Part shown: positions 18,010 through 26,146 of the stretch, one piece after another
Numbering within the stretch: position 1 is the stretch's first letter
Layout of the letters: each line of letters starts with the position of its first letter
Source: Hymenobacter duratus
GTDB lineage: Bacteria > Bacteroidota > Bacteroidia > Cytophagales > Hymenobacteraceae
DNA length: 64,000 nt
Assembly (NCBI RefSeq): GCF_014698995.1
Contig: NZ_JACWZZ010000002.1
Location: 310,001-374,000 of the forward strand
Direction of reading: 5' to 3'
Notes under the pieces: generated by a model
What the model was told of the DNA's origin: nothing
The model's database searches: none
The model's input: the letters and a program-made list of their open reading frames with translations, nothing else
Position numbers and translations under genes: made by a program

Positions 18010-19059
18010 TTGGAAACTTTCACGATAAAAGACATTGCCCGCGAGCTGAACATTTCCACCTCTACCGTATCGCGCGCACTGCGGGGCTCTTATGAAATAA
18101 ACCCCGAAACCAAGCGCCTGGTGATGGAGTGCGCCGAGCGGCTTAATTACCGCCCCAACCCCATTGCCCTGAGCCTGAAAGGCAGCGCCAGCCGCGCCAT
18201 CGGGGTGATAGTGCCCCAGATTGCCAACTATTTCTTTTCGCAGGCCATCAACGGTATCGAGGCCATTGCCTACAACCGGGGCTATCATGTCATCATTTTC
18301 CAGAGCCAGGAATCGTATGAGCGGGAAGTAGCCAACGTGCAGCAGGCACTGTCGCGGAAGGTAGACGGGCTACTGATTTCGCTTTCCAGCGAAACCTCCG
18401 ACGTGACGCATCTGCAGGAAATGCAGGACAAGAACGTGCCGCTGGTACTCTTCGACCGGGTTTCGCCGGAGCTGGAAGCCACGCAGATAGTAGCCGACAA
18501 CTTCGGCGGGGCCTTTTCGGCCACCGAGCACCTGATTCAGTCGGGCCGGCGGCGCATTGCGCACCTCACCATTCAGCCCTGGCTCAGCATCACGCGCGAA
18601 CGGCTGGCCGGCTACCGTGCGGCGCTGGAGAAATACGGCCTGGAATTCGACGAAACGCTGGTGCGCTACGGCACCTTCGGGCCCGATGAAGTGGGGCCGA
18701 TGGTAGACGATTTGATGCACCTGGAGTCGCCGCCCGATGCCTTCTTCACGGCTTCTGACCGGCTAGCCGTGGGCTGCCTGCAGGCCCTGCGCCAGCGCAA
18801 GCTGCAGATACCAGAAGACGTGTCGCTGATTGGCTTCACCAACCTCAACGTGGCTGACCTGCTAGACCCGTCGCTTAGCACGGTGGTGCAGCCGGCCACC
18901 GAAATCGGGCAGGTAGCGGCCGAGCGGCTCATCGACCTGATTGAGCGCAAACACCGGGCGCTGCCCATCGAAACGGTTAAGATTCCGACTGAGCTGATTG
19001 TGCGCGCCTCTACCCGACTGGCCGGGCAGCAGCAGCCCCTGAGCGTCGCGCACACCTAG
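18010..19059 (+). CDS. LacI-family transcriptional regulator of the pectin locus
   Basis: The 349-residue protein has an N-terminal LacI HTH, TIKDIARELNISTSTVSRAL, the hinge region with RLNYRPNPIALSLK, and a periplasmic-binding-protein-like effector domain (GVIVPQIANYFFSQAINGIE, PLVLFDRV, DAFFTASDRLAVGCLQAL, TTVVQPATEIGQVAAERL). The start is TTG at 18010: an in-frame TAA lies at 17995-17997 and no ATG comes between. The effector is unknown; in pectin loci it is often KDG or a related deoxyuronate. It is transcribed divergently from the pectin operon and likely represses it and the second unit through the shared palindrome. Confidence 0.93.
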   Translation: METFTIKDIARELNISTSTVSRALRGSYEINPETKRLVMECAERLNYRPNPIALSLKGSASRAIGVIVPQIANYFFSQAINGIEAIAYNRGYHVIIFQSQESYEREVANVQQALSRKVDGLLISLSSETSDVTHLQEMQDKNVPLVLFDRVSPELEATQIVADNFGGAFSATEHLIQSGRRRIAHLTIQPWLSITRERLAGYRAALEKYGLEFDETLVRYGTFGPDEVGPMVDDLMHLESPPDAFFTASDRLAVGCLQALRQRKLQIPEDVSLIGFTNLNVADLLDPSLSTVVQPATEIGQVAAERLIDLIERKHRALPIETVKIPTELIVRASTRLAGQQQPLSVAHT

Positions 19060-19087
19060 CCTTTCCGCGCTGACTATCCTTCACAAA

Positions 19088-19150
19088 AAACGCGCTTCGC
19101 AGCCGGGCCCATTCACTCTCTGGGCCTTATTGGCAGCGAAGCGCGCTTTG
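19088..19150. terminator. Bidirectional terminator between the lacI-type and GH105 genes
   Basis: A long hairpin has stem arms at 19091-19100 and 19136-19145 (CGCGCTTCGC and its complement), with A-rich sequence on the left and CTTTGTTT on the right. It sits between convergent genes ending at 19059 and 19152, as expected for a terminator working in both directions. Confidence 0.7.
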
Positions 19151-19151
19151 T

Positions 19152-21083
19152 TTAGCGGCCTGACTGTTGCAGCAGCCAAGTCGCTATGTCTTTGGCGGCG
19201 CTGAAGTTCTCGAACGAAGCCGGAATCTTGCGCCCATCCACATATTCGTTGTAGAGCCACGGGTCGCCCACGGCAAACACGGTGCCCTTGCCTACTTTGG
19301 CCGTCGCAATGACGGTGTGCTCTCCCATCTTCACGAGCGGCGTGGCCGGCGCTTTCAAATCTAGCGGCGCCAGTTCCTTGATGTAGGCCGATTTCGAGGT
19401 TTTGAATACCGGCGTCCCGGCCGGAATTGTCACGCGGCCCTGCTCGAACTCACTGCCCTTCACCATATTCAGATTGAGTGGCTTGAACTGCATGCCGAAG
19501 GCCGCAGCCAGCGTGTTGAAGCGCGGAATTTCGCAGTTGCTCGTGTCGTTGGCCATCAGTACCAGCGTGCCGCCGTCTTTCACCCATTTCGTGAGGGCCT
19601 GCACGTCGGCGGGCTGTACGAAGTTGGGCTTTGCGGTTTCCTTTTTAGTGTCGGGGTCGACGATGATGTAGACGTCCACGCCTTTCAGCGAGGCAGCCGT
19701 GGGGGCCGTGCCAATGGTGGTGGTTTTAGCGCCCAGGTCGCGGAACTGCTGGCCCCAGAAGTAGAAGCCGCCGTGCGTCCGGTCGTTCCAGGTGTAGTGC
19801 CAGGCTTCCTGCTGGCCGCTGAGCTTGCTTTGGCGCAGCTCATGGTTGAAATAGTTGTCAACGGCCACGGTTTTGCCGTTGCCGAGGCGGCTTTCGGCGG
19901 CTACCTCCATTTCGATGCTGGCCAGAATGAACGGCCCCACTCCTTTCAGGTCGTTTTTGCGCAGCGGCTCGGAGAGGTAATACTCGAAGCTGCCGTCGCG
20001 GTAGGGCTTGCCGCCCAGCCCGCCCACGCTCACCGTGCCGTTGAAGGCCAGCGCGCCGCTTTCTTCGGCCACGAAGGTCTTCAGCAGACCGTCGTAGCCT
20101 TTGCGGGCCACATCAGCGTACTTTTTATCGAGGTAGCCCATGCGCGCGCCCTTCTGCAGGAAATACACGAACATGCTGCTGCCCGAAGCCTCGGCATAAT
20201 TGCCTTTGCGCGAAGCCTGGTCCACGACCAACGACCAGGTGCCGGTTTTGGCGTCTTGGTACTTGGCCAGCACCGGCGCGAGGCGTTGCGCTGCTTTCAC
20301 CAGCATAGGGCGTTGCGGGTGGTTCTGCGGGAAATAGTCCAGCACATCTACCAGCGCCATGGCATACCAGCCCATGCCCCGGTCCCAGAAGTTGGGGCTC
20401 TGGCCGGTGGTTTTGTTGGCCCACTGCTGCTCCCGGCTCTCGTCGTAGCCGTGATATAGCAGGCCGGTTTTGGGGTCCACGAGGTTCTTCTCAATCAGCG
20501 CGAACTGCTTGGCCACGTCATCGAAACCAGCGGGCTGGTTGAAAACCTGGCTGTACTCGGCGTAGAATGGCTCAGCCATGTACAGCCCGTCGAGCCACAT
20601 CTGGTTGGTGTAGATTTTCTTGTGCCAGAAGCCGCCCGCGTTGGTGCGCGGCTGCCCATCGAGCTGCTTACGCAACAGCTGCGCGGCTTTCTGGTACTTC
20701 TCAGCCTGCGGCACCGACATCTGGCCCAGCGTGAGCAGCACGTGGCCAGTGGTCAGGTTGTCGAGGTTGTAGTCTTCGAGCTTGTAGGTGCGGATGGTGC
20801 CGTCCTTCTGCACAAACTGGTCGAGGTCCTTCTGGATGTAGGTGAAGTAGCGCGCGTCGCCGGTGCGCTGCCACACCCGCTCCAACGCCTTCAGCATCAG
20901 GCCCTGCTCATAGTCCCAGCGGGCCGTTTTGCGGTTGCCAATCAGGATTGAATCCGGATGCCAGCTGATAAACGCATCGGTCATGCGCTGCGACATAGGC
21001 CGGGCGGCGGCTGGCGCAGTTTGGGCCTGGGCAGACAGCGAGGCAGCGAGTAAGCAGGAAAGCAGGAAGGGGCGGAAGGACAT
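19152..21083 (-). CDS. GH105 unsaturated rhamnogalacturonyl hydrolase with C-terminal DUF4350-like domain
   Basis: The 643-residue secreted protein has a signal peptide ending SAQAQ. Residues about 30-380 are a GH105 (alpha/alpha)6 barrel: WDYEQGLMLKALERVW, TNQMWLDGLYMAEPFYAEY, NFWDRGMGWYAMALVDVLD, EASGSSMFVYFLQKGARMGY and DGSFEYYLSEPLRKNDLKG. GH105 enzymes hydrate and release the unsaturated uronate left by lyases. Residues about 425-640 form a second domain of glutamine-amidotransferase-like type (VDVYIIVDPDT, WVKDGGTLVLMANDT, VFAVGDPWLYNEYVDGR), resembling DUF4350; its role is unknown. The gene lies downstream of the esterase-GH28 gene, separated by about 270 bp of repeats. Confidence 0.88.
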   Translation of the reverse strand: MSFRPFLLSCLLAASLSAQAQTAPAAARPMSQRMTDAFISWHPDSILIGNRKTARWDYEQGLMLKALERVWQRTGDARYFTYIQKDLDQFVQKDGTIRTYKLEDYNLDNLTTGHVLLTLGQMSVPQAEKYQKAAQLLRKQLDGQPRTNAGGFWHKKIYTNQMWLDGLYMAEPFYAEYSQVFNQPAGFDDVAKQFALIEKNLVDPKTGLLYHGYDESREQQWANKTTGQSPNFWDRGMGWYAMALVDVLDYFPQNHPQRPMLVKAAQRLAPVLAKYQDAKTGTWSLVVDQASRKGNYAEASGSSMFVYFLQKGARMGYLDKKYADVARKGYDGLLKTFVAEESGALAFNGTVSVGGLGGKPYRDGSFEYYLSEPLRKNDLKGVGPFILASIEMEVAAESRLGNGKTVAVDNYFNHELRQSKLSGQQEAWHYTWNDRTHGGFYFWGQQFRDLGAKTTTIGTAPTAASLKGVDVYIIVDPDTKKETAKPNFVQPADVQALTKWVKDGGTLVLMANDTSNCEIPRFNTLAAAFGMQFKPLNLNMVKGSEFEQGRVTIPAGTPVFKTSKSAYIKELAPLDLKAPATPLVKMGEHTVIATAKVGKGTVFAVGDPWLYNEYVDGRKIPASFENFSAAKDIATWLLQQSGR

Positions 21084-21105
21084 GGATGGGAAGTTTTGTT
21101 CTCTT

Positions 21106-21344
21106 GAACGTTATGCTGAGCTTGCCGAAGCATCTCTACCGCTTCACCTGAACGTCATTCCGAGCCTGCGAGGAATCTCGCGTGCTGGTATTTGGAATGA
21201 CAACCGCTCCATAGCCCAGGGTTTAAACCCTGGGCTAGTGAATCGTTCAGGCAAAGCGGTAGAGATGCTTCGGCAAGCTCAGCATGACGATTAGTTAAGC
21301 AACGTCAGCACGCGAGATTCCTCGGCAAGCTCGGAGTGACGTTC
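21106..21344. repeat. Composite interleaved palindromic repeat, copy 1
   Basis: The 239 bp consist of nested modules. Arm A (21111 onward, GCTGAGCTTGCCGAAGCATC) pairs with its complement near 21250-21290. Arm B (21160 onward, CATTCCGAGCC...) pairs with its complement at about 21302-21341. The two pairs are interleaved (A B A' B'). A perfect 26-bp palindrome at 21212-21237 sits in the middle. The module 21194-21252 recurs almost unchanged but inverted at 62216-62274. No coding potential is seen. It separates the GH105 and esterase-GH28 genes. Confidence 0.85.
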
Positions 21345-21355
21345 TATTTTGTTAG

Positions 21356-23695
21356 TTATAGCTTGCTTACCGTCACCGTTTTTTTGGCCACCTTCTCGCC
21401 CATTTCCACGCCTTTTTTAGCGGATTTGGTATCGGTGTTGCGCAGTACCACGGCTTTGCTGCGGGCGCCGGTTACGCGCAGCAGCAGCTCGGCACCGGGT
21501 GTGTAGCGCAGGTTATCGAAGCTGATGTTGCGGCTGTTCTGGACTTCCAGCACGGGCTTGGTTTCGTTGGAGAGCAGGGTCACGTTTTTCAGACGGATGC
21601 CGTCAGCTTCCTGGCACACCATGCCTTTGTTGCACTCCAGCACCGTATTTTCAATTTCGACGTTCTGCACTGCCATTTCGGGCAGGCCACGCACCAGAAT
21701 GCCGGTATTAGCGCCCTTGCACGTTACGTTGGTGATGCGGAAATTCTTGAACTGCGGAGTGCCTTCTCCCAACGGTTCGGCCTTAATTTCGGGGATGCCA
21801 TAGGCTTCGCCGTTCACCTGCACTGGGTCTTTGGCGGCGTAGTACATATCGAACAGAATGGCCTCGCCGGCAATGTCGGTCATGTCCACGCCGTCCACGA
21901 AGATGTTCTCGACCACGCCGCCCCGGCCGCGGGCCGTCTTGAAGCGCAGGCCTACATCGGTGCCCATAAAGGTGCAGTTGCTCACGTACAGGTTGCGGGC
22001 GCCGCCCGACATTTCCGAGCCAATCACGAAGCCGCCGTGGGCGTGGTACACTTTCGTGTCGCGGATGATGAAGTTTTCAGTAGGCACGCCGCGCTTGCGG
22101 CCCTCCGCGTCGCGGCCCGATTTGATGCAGATACCGTCGTCGCCGACGTCAAACGTGCAGCCTTCCACCAGGCCGTTGCGGCACGATTCCAGGTCGAGAG
22201 CATCAGTATTTTGGCCATACCACGGGTTGCGGGCCGTCACGTTGCGCAGCGTGATGTTGTCGCAGAGCAGCGGGTGGATGGTCCAGGCCGGAGAATTTTG
22301 GATGGTAAAGTCTTCGAGCAGAATCTGCTTGCAGCGCTGCAGACTCAGCATATTCGGCCGCAGGAAATCTTTGAACTCGGCAAACTTGCTGAAGTCCGGC
22401 TCCTGACCGGCGGTCAGGGTCCAGGGCTTGTTGAGCGTAGAGCCTTTGAATGAGCCGGCCGTGGGGTACCAGGTCGTGCCTTTCTCATCTACCACCCCAC
22501 CCGATTTCACCAGCTTCTGCCACTGACCTGGGTTCAGCTTCTCCTTCTTCACCATGCGCCACGCGTCACCGGCCCCATCAAAGGTGCCTTCGCCGGTAAT
22601 GGCAATGTTTTCGAGGTCGTAGCCGTAAATCGGCGACTGATTGCGCACGGCGTCTTCCCCTTCCCAGTTGGTTTTGAGCAGTTGATAGTCGGCGAGGTTG
22701 CTGCTGAACTGCACCAGCGCGCCGCGCTGCACGTGCAGGTTCACGTTGCTTTTCAGCTGAATGGGCCCCGTGAGCCACAGGCCGCGTGGCACCAGCACCA
22801 CCCCGCCTTTCTGGCTGCAGGCGTCAATGGCTTTGCGGAAGGCTTCGGTATTGAGCGTCTGTCCATCCGCTACCGCGCCATACTTCACGATGTTGAACGT
22901 GTCCTTATTGAAGTAGGGCTGCAGCACCACCGGCAGGTCGAAGGCATACTTGCCAGCGAAAGCCAACGGCTTCAGGTTGGCGGCAAGGCCCAGGTTGAGC
23001 TTCTTGACATCCTGCGCTACCAGTTGTGCCACCCGCTCCGCACCATAGGCCGAGAAATGGGTGTTATCGAGCTTAGTGTTGTTGGCGCCGTTCTGGTAGC
23101 TCCAGAACAGCGGCTTGGTGCCTGCGTCGCCGAGCTGGCTGTACATGGCCCAGCTGGTTTCGTGCAGATCAATCAGGGGTACTTTCTGGGTTTTAGCTAC
23201 CTCCTTCACCACTCCGGGATACTCGCCGTGGTCATCCTTGCGCTTGCCAGCCTCATCAAAGTATCGGCGTCCAACAGGCGTCAGCAGTACCGGGTTGGCC
23301 CCCTTGGCACGAGCTTCCTGCACGTAGCGGGTCAGATTCTGGCGGTAGGCGGTCTGAGGCGCAGCGTAGCGGGCGGTGTCTTCTTTCTTAGAATCGTTGT
23401 GGCCGAACTGAATCAGCACCCAGTCGCCAGGCTTCAGCTGCTCCAGCACTTTGGCCCAGCGGCCTTCGTGGCGGAAGTTGCGGGTGCTGCGGCCGTTCAT
23501 GGCGTGGTTTTGCACGACCACGCCATCCTCAAAATACTGTTTGAAATACATGCCCCAGCCACGCTCAGCCTTGTCCAGCGGCTTGTCAGACATGGTGGAG
23601 TCGCCAACGAGGAAGATGGTAGGCTTGCGGCTGTCGGCAGCTGGGCGGAAGGCCAGCAGCAGCACGGCCAGGAATACAACACAGAGCTGTTTCAT
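21356..23695 (-). CDS. Secreted CE12 rhamnogalacturonan acetylesterase-GH28 polygalacturonase fusion
   Basis: The 779-residue protein has a signal peptide (MKQLCVVFLAVLLLAF). Residues about 20-245 are an SGNH/GDSL esterase of CE12 type: FLVGDSTMSDKP with the Ser nucleophile, NHAMNGRSTR, LIQFGHNDSK, and DNTHFSAYGA with the catalytic Asp-x-x-His. Residues about 270-770 are a GH28 beta-helix: FNIVKYGAVADG, NTDALDLESC, VGDDGICIKSGRD and AHGGFVIGSEMSGG, containing the catalytic Asp residues. It would deacetylate pectin and hydrolyse galacturonan or rhamnogalacturonan in one molecule. I chose ATG 23695 over 23722 because it opens the signal peptide. Confidence 0.9.
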   Translation of the reverse strand: MKQLCVVFLAVLLLAFRPAADSRKPTIFLVGDSTMSDKPLDKAERGWGMYFKQYFEDGVVVQNHAMNGRSTRNFRHEGRWAKVLEQLKPGDWVLIQFGHNDSKKEDTARYAAPQTAYRQNLTRYVQEARAKGANPVLLTPVGRRYFDEAGKRKDDHGEYPGVVKEVAKTQKVPLIDLHETSWAMYSQLGDAGTKPLFWSYQNGANNTKLDNTHFSAYGAERVAQLVAQDVKKLNLGLAANLKPLAFAGKYAFDLPVVLQPYFNKDTFNIVKYGAVADGQTLNTEAFRKAIDACSQKGGVVLVPRGLWLTGPIQLKSNVNLHVQRGALVQFSSNLADYQLLKTNWEGEDAVRNQSPIYGYDLENIAITGEGTFDGAGDAWRMVKKEKLNPGQWQKLVKSGGVVDEKGTTWYPTAGSFKGSTLNKPWTLTAGQEPDFSKFAEFKDFLRPNMLSLQRCKQILLEDFTIQNSPAWTIHPLLCDNITLRNVTARNPWYGQNTDALDLESCRNGLVEGCTFDVGDDGICIKSGRDAEGRKRGVPTENFIIRDTKVYHAHGGFVIGSEMSGGARNLYVSNCTFMGTDVGLRFKTARGRGGVVENIFVDGVDMTDIAGEAILFDMYYAAKDPVQVNGEAYGIPEIKAEPLGEGTPQFKNFRITNVTCKGANTGILVRGLPEMAVQNVEIENTVLECNKGMVCQEADGIRLKNVTLLSNETKPVLEVQNSRNISFDNLRYTPGAELLLRVTGARSKAVVLRNTDTKSAKKGVEMGEKVAKKTVTVSKL

Positions 23696-24070
23696 ACGGG
23701 TGGGAATGGCAGGAGGCGGCACGATAAGTGGCTTCCAGAAAAGCAGTATTCCGGGAAGCTGCTGCCACCAAGGGCAGTAGACTGGTTGTTAAGGTTAACC
23801 GAATAGTTGGCTGACGCTGCACCATCCAGCCGCAATTTTTGTGCAATCGTTATCGGGAACGTTGCCATGCCCCCATTACCAGGGCCCGGATTGAGTTGGC
23901 AAATGCATTTTCTGCCAGCAAAAGGCTCTTTTTAAGTTACGGGTTGATGAGGCTCTTACTCACCGAAATTGCACTCTACTCATCTGCTTCTGCGCCGCAA
24001 CAGTATCTGAGCAAAGTGACTCATCTTTGCGGCCTGATGCTTTGTTTCACACGTTATCCAATGCTAGCTG
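23696..24070. promoter_or_regulatory. Control region upstream of esterase-GH28 and nicotinamidase genes
   Basis: There is no gene in these 375 bp between two divergent genes. The notable element is the palindromic operator copy at 23842-23867. Near the plus-strand gene, CATCTTTG at 24022-24029 is one mismatch from the Bacteroidota -7 box, but no clear -33 box precedes it. Nothing else stands out. Confidence 0.5.
23842..23867. promoter_or_regulatory. Second copy of candidate LacI-family operator
   Basis: These 26 bp differ from the site at 17834-17859 at only two positions, and the surrounding sequence is otherwise unlike. It lies 147 bp upstream of the esterase-GH28 start, in the same orientation as the first copy relative to the gene it would control. 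This makes it the likely link between the two pectin transcription units. Confidence 0.72.
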
Positions 24071-24682
24071 ATGAAGGCGCTGCTTCTAATTGATATTCAA
24101 AACGATTTTGTGCCTGGTGGAGCACTGGCAGTGGCCGGTGGCGACACCATTATTCCGTCGGTAAACCGGCTGCAGCTGCATTTCGGGCTGGTGGTAGCTA
24201 CCCAAGACTGGCACCCGGCTGGCCACGGAAGCTTCGCCAGCAGCCACCCGGGCCGCAAGCCCTTCGAGCAGACCGAGCTGCACGGCCTGCCCCAAACCCT
24301 CTGGCCCGACCACTGCGTGCAGGGCACACCCGGCGCCGACTTCCACGCCGCTTTGGACCAGCACCGCATTGAGGCCATTTTCCGTAAAGGCACCAACCCC
24401 GCAATAGATTCCTACAGCGGATTTTTCGACAACGGCCACCGCAAAAGCACCGGCCTGGCTGACTACCTGCGGGGGCGCGGCGTGACGCAGGTGTATCTGG
24501 CCGGTCTTGCCGCCGACTATTGCGTGTATTTCTCTGCCAAAGACGCTTTACAGGAAGGTTTCGAGGTGTGCTTCGTCGAGGATGCTGCCCGTGCCATTAG
24601 TGCCGACGGCTACCAGCAGGCCCGCACCGACCTGTTGCAGCGCGGTGCCCAATTCGTGACCGTAGCGGAAGTAGTCCGGTAG
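24071..24682 (+). CDS. pncA: Nicotinamidase
   Basis: The 203-residue protein is an isochorismatase-fold nicotinamidase that hydrolyses nicotinamide to nicotinate in NAD salvage. The catalytic triad is visible as Asp8 (LLIDIQNDF), Lys106 (FRKGTNP) and Cys151 (GLAADYCVYF). Metal ligands are in QDWHPAGH (Asp46, His48, His52). The segment FRKGTNPAIDSYSGFFDN is characteristic of PncA. It converges with the methyltransferase gene, with only 2 bp between the two stops. Confidence 0.97.
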   Translation: MKALLLIDIQNDFVPGGALAVAGGDTIIPSVNRLQLHFGLVVATQDWHPAGHGSFASSHPGRKPFEQTELHGLPQTLWPDHCVQGTPGADFHAALDQHRIEAIFRKGTNPAIDSYSGFFDNGHRKSTGLADYLRGRGVTQVYLAGLAADYCVYFSAKDALQEGFEVCFVEDAARAISADGYQQARTDLLQRGAQFVTVAEVVR

Positions 24683-24684
24683 CA

Positions 24685-25491
24685 TCAGGACCGTTTCTGA
24701 GCCACTACAGAGTACACCATCGGGAGCTTGCCAGGCAGGTGTCGGAGCCGGTACTGCCGTTCGCCGGTTTGTTCCAGCTCGGCAAAGCAGTTGTAGGGCG
24801 AGTAATCATACTCCTCGAATTGCTCAATTTCCAGTCCCTGTTTGAGCAAAGCACCCAGCACCTCGCCCAGGCTATGATTCCAGGATACGGAGGTGGTTTG
24901 TATGGGCGCGGTGCGGTCGGCGTAAGTGCCGGTTTCGGTTTCCGTAATGGTTTCGCGGTTGAAGTAAGAGTACTCCACGCGGGTGAAATTGGCGTCAAAC
25001 ATCCAGACTACCGGGTGAAACTCGACCAGCACCAGCCGGCCGCCGGGCTTCAGGAAATGGGCTACTACGGCGGCCCAGCGGTCCATATCGGGCAGCCAGC
25101 CCAGCACGCCATACGTCGTGAACACGACATCGAATTGCTGCTGCAAATGTTCCGGCAAGGCATACACATCGGAGCAGATAAACCGGGTGTCTAGGCCGAG
25201 CTGTGTTGCCAGCCGGCGGGCTGTATCTATAGCTTTATCCGATAGGTCTACGCCTGTTACGTGCGCGCCCATCCGGCTCAACGACATGGAATCCTGCCCG
25301 AAATGACACTGCAGATGCAGGATGTGCTGCCCGCTGATGTCGCCCAACAGCTCCATCTCAATGTTGTTCAGCGAAGATTCACCCGCCAGAAAGCCAGGCA
25401 CGTTGTAGAATTCTGACTGCACATGGTACTCGGTTTTGGCATTCCAGAGGCTCCGGTTCAGGGCAGCGTAGTTGGCAGGATAGTCGGGCAT
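24685..25491 (-). CDS. Class I SAM-dependent methyltransferase
   Basis: A 268-residue methyltransferase. Motif I is HILHLQCHFGQDSMSLS with the following acidic loop GVDLSDKAID; motif II/III region is FDVVFTTYGVLGWLPD, and LKPGGRLVLVEFHP follows. It therefore has a complete SAM-binding Rossmann core. The substrate is not evident; proteins of this type are widespread in Bacteroidota. It is followed on the same strand by nothing closer than pncA, and preceded by a BLUF gene 9 bp away, so the two may be co-transcribed. Confidence 0.85.
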   Translation of the reverse strand: MPDYPANYAALNRSLWNAKTEYHVQSEFYNVPGFLAGESSLNNIEMELLGDISGQHILHLQCHFGQDSMSLSRMGAHVTGVDLSDKAIDTARRLATQLGLDTRFICSDVYALPEHLQQQFDVVFTTYGVLGWLPDMDRWAAVVAHFLKPGGRLVLVEFHPVVWMFDANFTRVEYSYFNRETITETETGTYADRTAPIQTTSVSWNHSLGEVLGALLKQGLEIEQFEEYDYSPYNCFAELEQTGERQYRLRHLPGKLPMVYSVVAQKRS

Positions 25492-25500
25492 ATACCGGTT

Positions 25501-25929
25501 TCAGACAGGTGTTTCGGGGGTCGTGGCGAATTCTTTCAGCAGCTCAAAGAAGGGCTGGTCCATGCGCTGCGGCCGGGCCGCCAGAAAATCGGGGCTGGCC
25601 GGGTCCTGATAGCCGGCCAGCTGTGCAAAGTCGGCGGCAGAAGCCGTGGCAAATCCCATCGACCATTCGGGAAACGCCTGGCTGGCCACCGGACCATCGG
25701 CGAGCTTGTAGAGGTGGCTATGCCGGCAGTCCCGGGCAATGGTGTCGAACAGCGCCTGCACGGTTTCCTGCTTGCCCTCGAGTACCTGCAAAATATTGCC
25801 TGCGCTGAAAAGCAGCAGCCCCGTGATGTTGCGTTCCTCGTTTCGGCGGCGCGAATGCAGCAGTAAGGACCTCAGGGCAGCATCATCCATGTCTGCCACC
25901 GCCGAGCTGAGGTACACAATACGATACAT
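25501..25929 (-). CDS. BLUF-domain blue-light sensor protein
   Basis: This 142-residue protein is a single BLUF domain (FAD-binding) with a short C-terminal helical tail. The photocycle residues are present: Tyr6 (RIVYLS), Asn30 (RRRNEERNITG), Gln48 (ILQVLEG), and a Trp89/Met91 pair (EWSMGF). Stand-alone BLUF proteins signal through oligomer change and partner binding. It probably shares a transcript with the methyltransferase gene 9 bp downstream. A paralogue is encoded at 33563-34006. Confidence 0.94.
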   Translation of the reverse strand: MYRIVYLSSAVADMDDAALRSLLLHSRRRNEERNITGLLLFSAGNILQVLEGKQETVQALFDTIARDCRHSHLYKLADGPVASQAFPEWSMGFATASAADFAQLAGYQDPASPDFLAARPQRMDQPFFELLKEFATTPETPV

Positions 25930-26146
25930 AATCTGGAAATTCTGACTTCTATAATGGCGTGTCCGGGCGGTGAGTTTGACCCATCTGTCCGGCTGTAAGC
26001 AGAAAAGTTACTGAATAAGTAAGAAAGTCAGCTGCAAGAAAGCCCCACGGCCCGGATTTGCACACCAGCGAAAACCTTTCCCCGGCCCCCAGGGTACACC
26101 GGAAGCCTGTTTTACAAATCCGCGAGGCACTACTTCTCTCTTTCTG

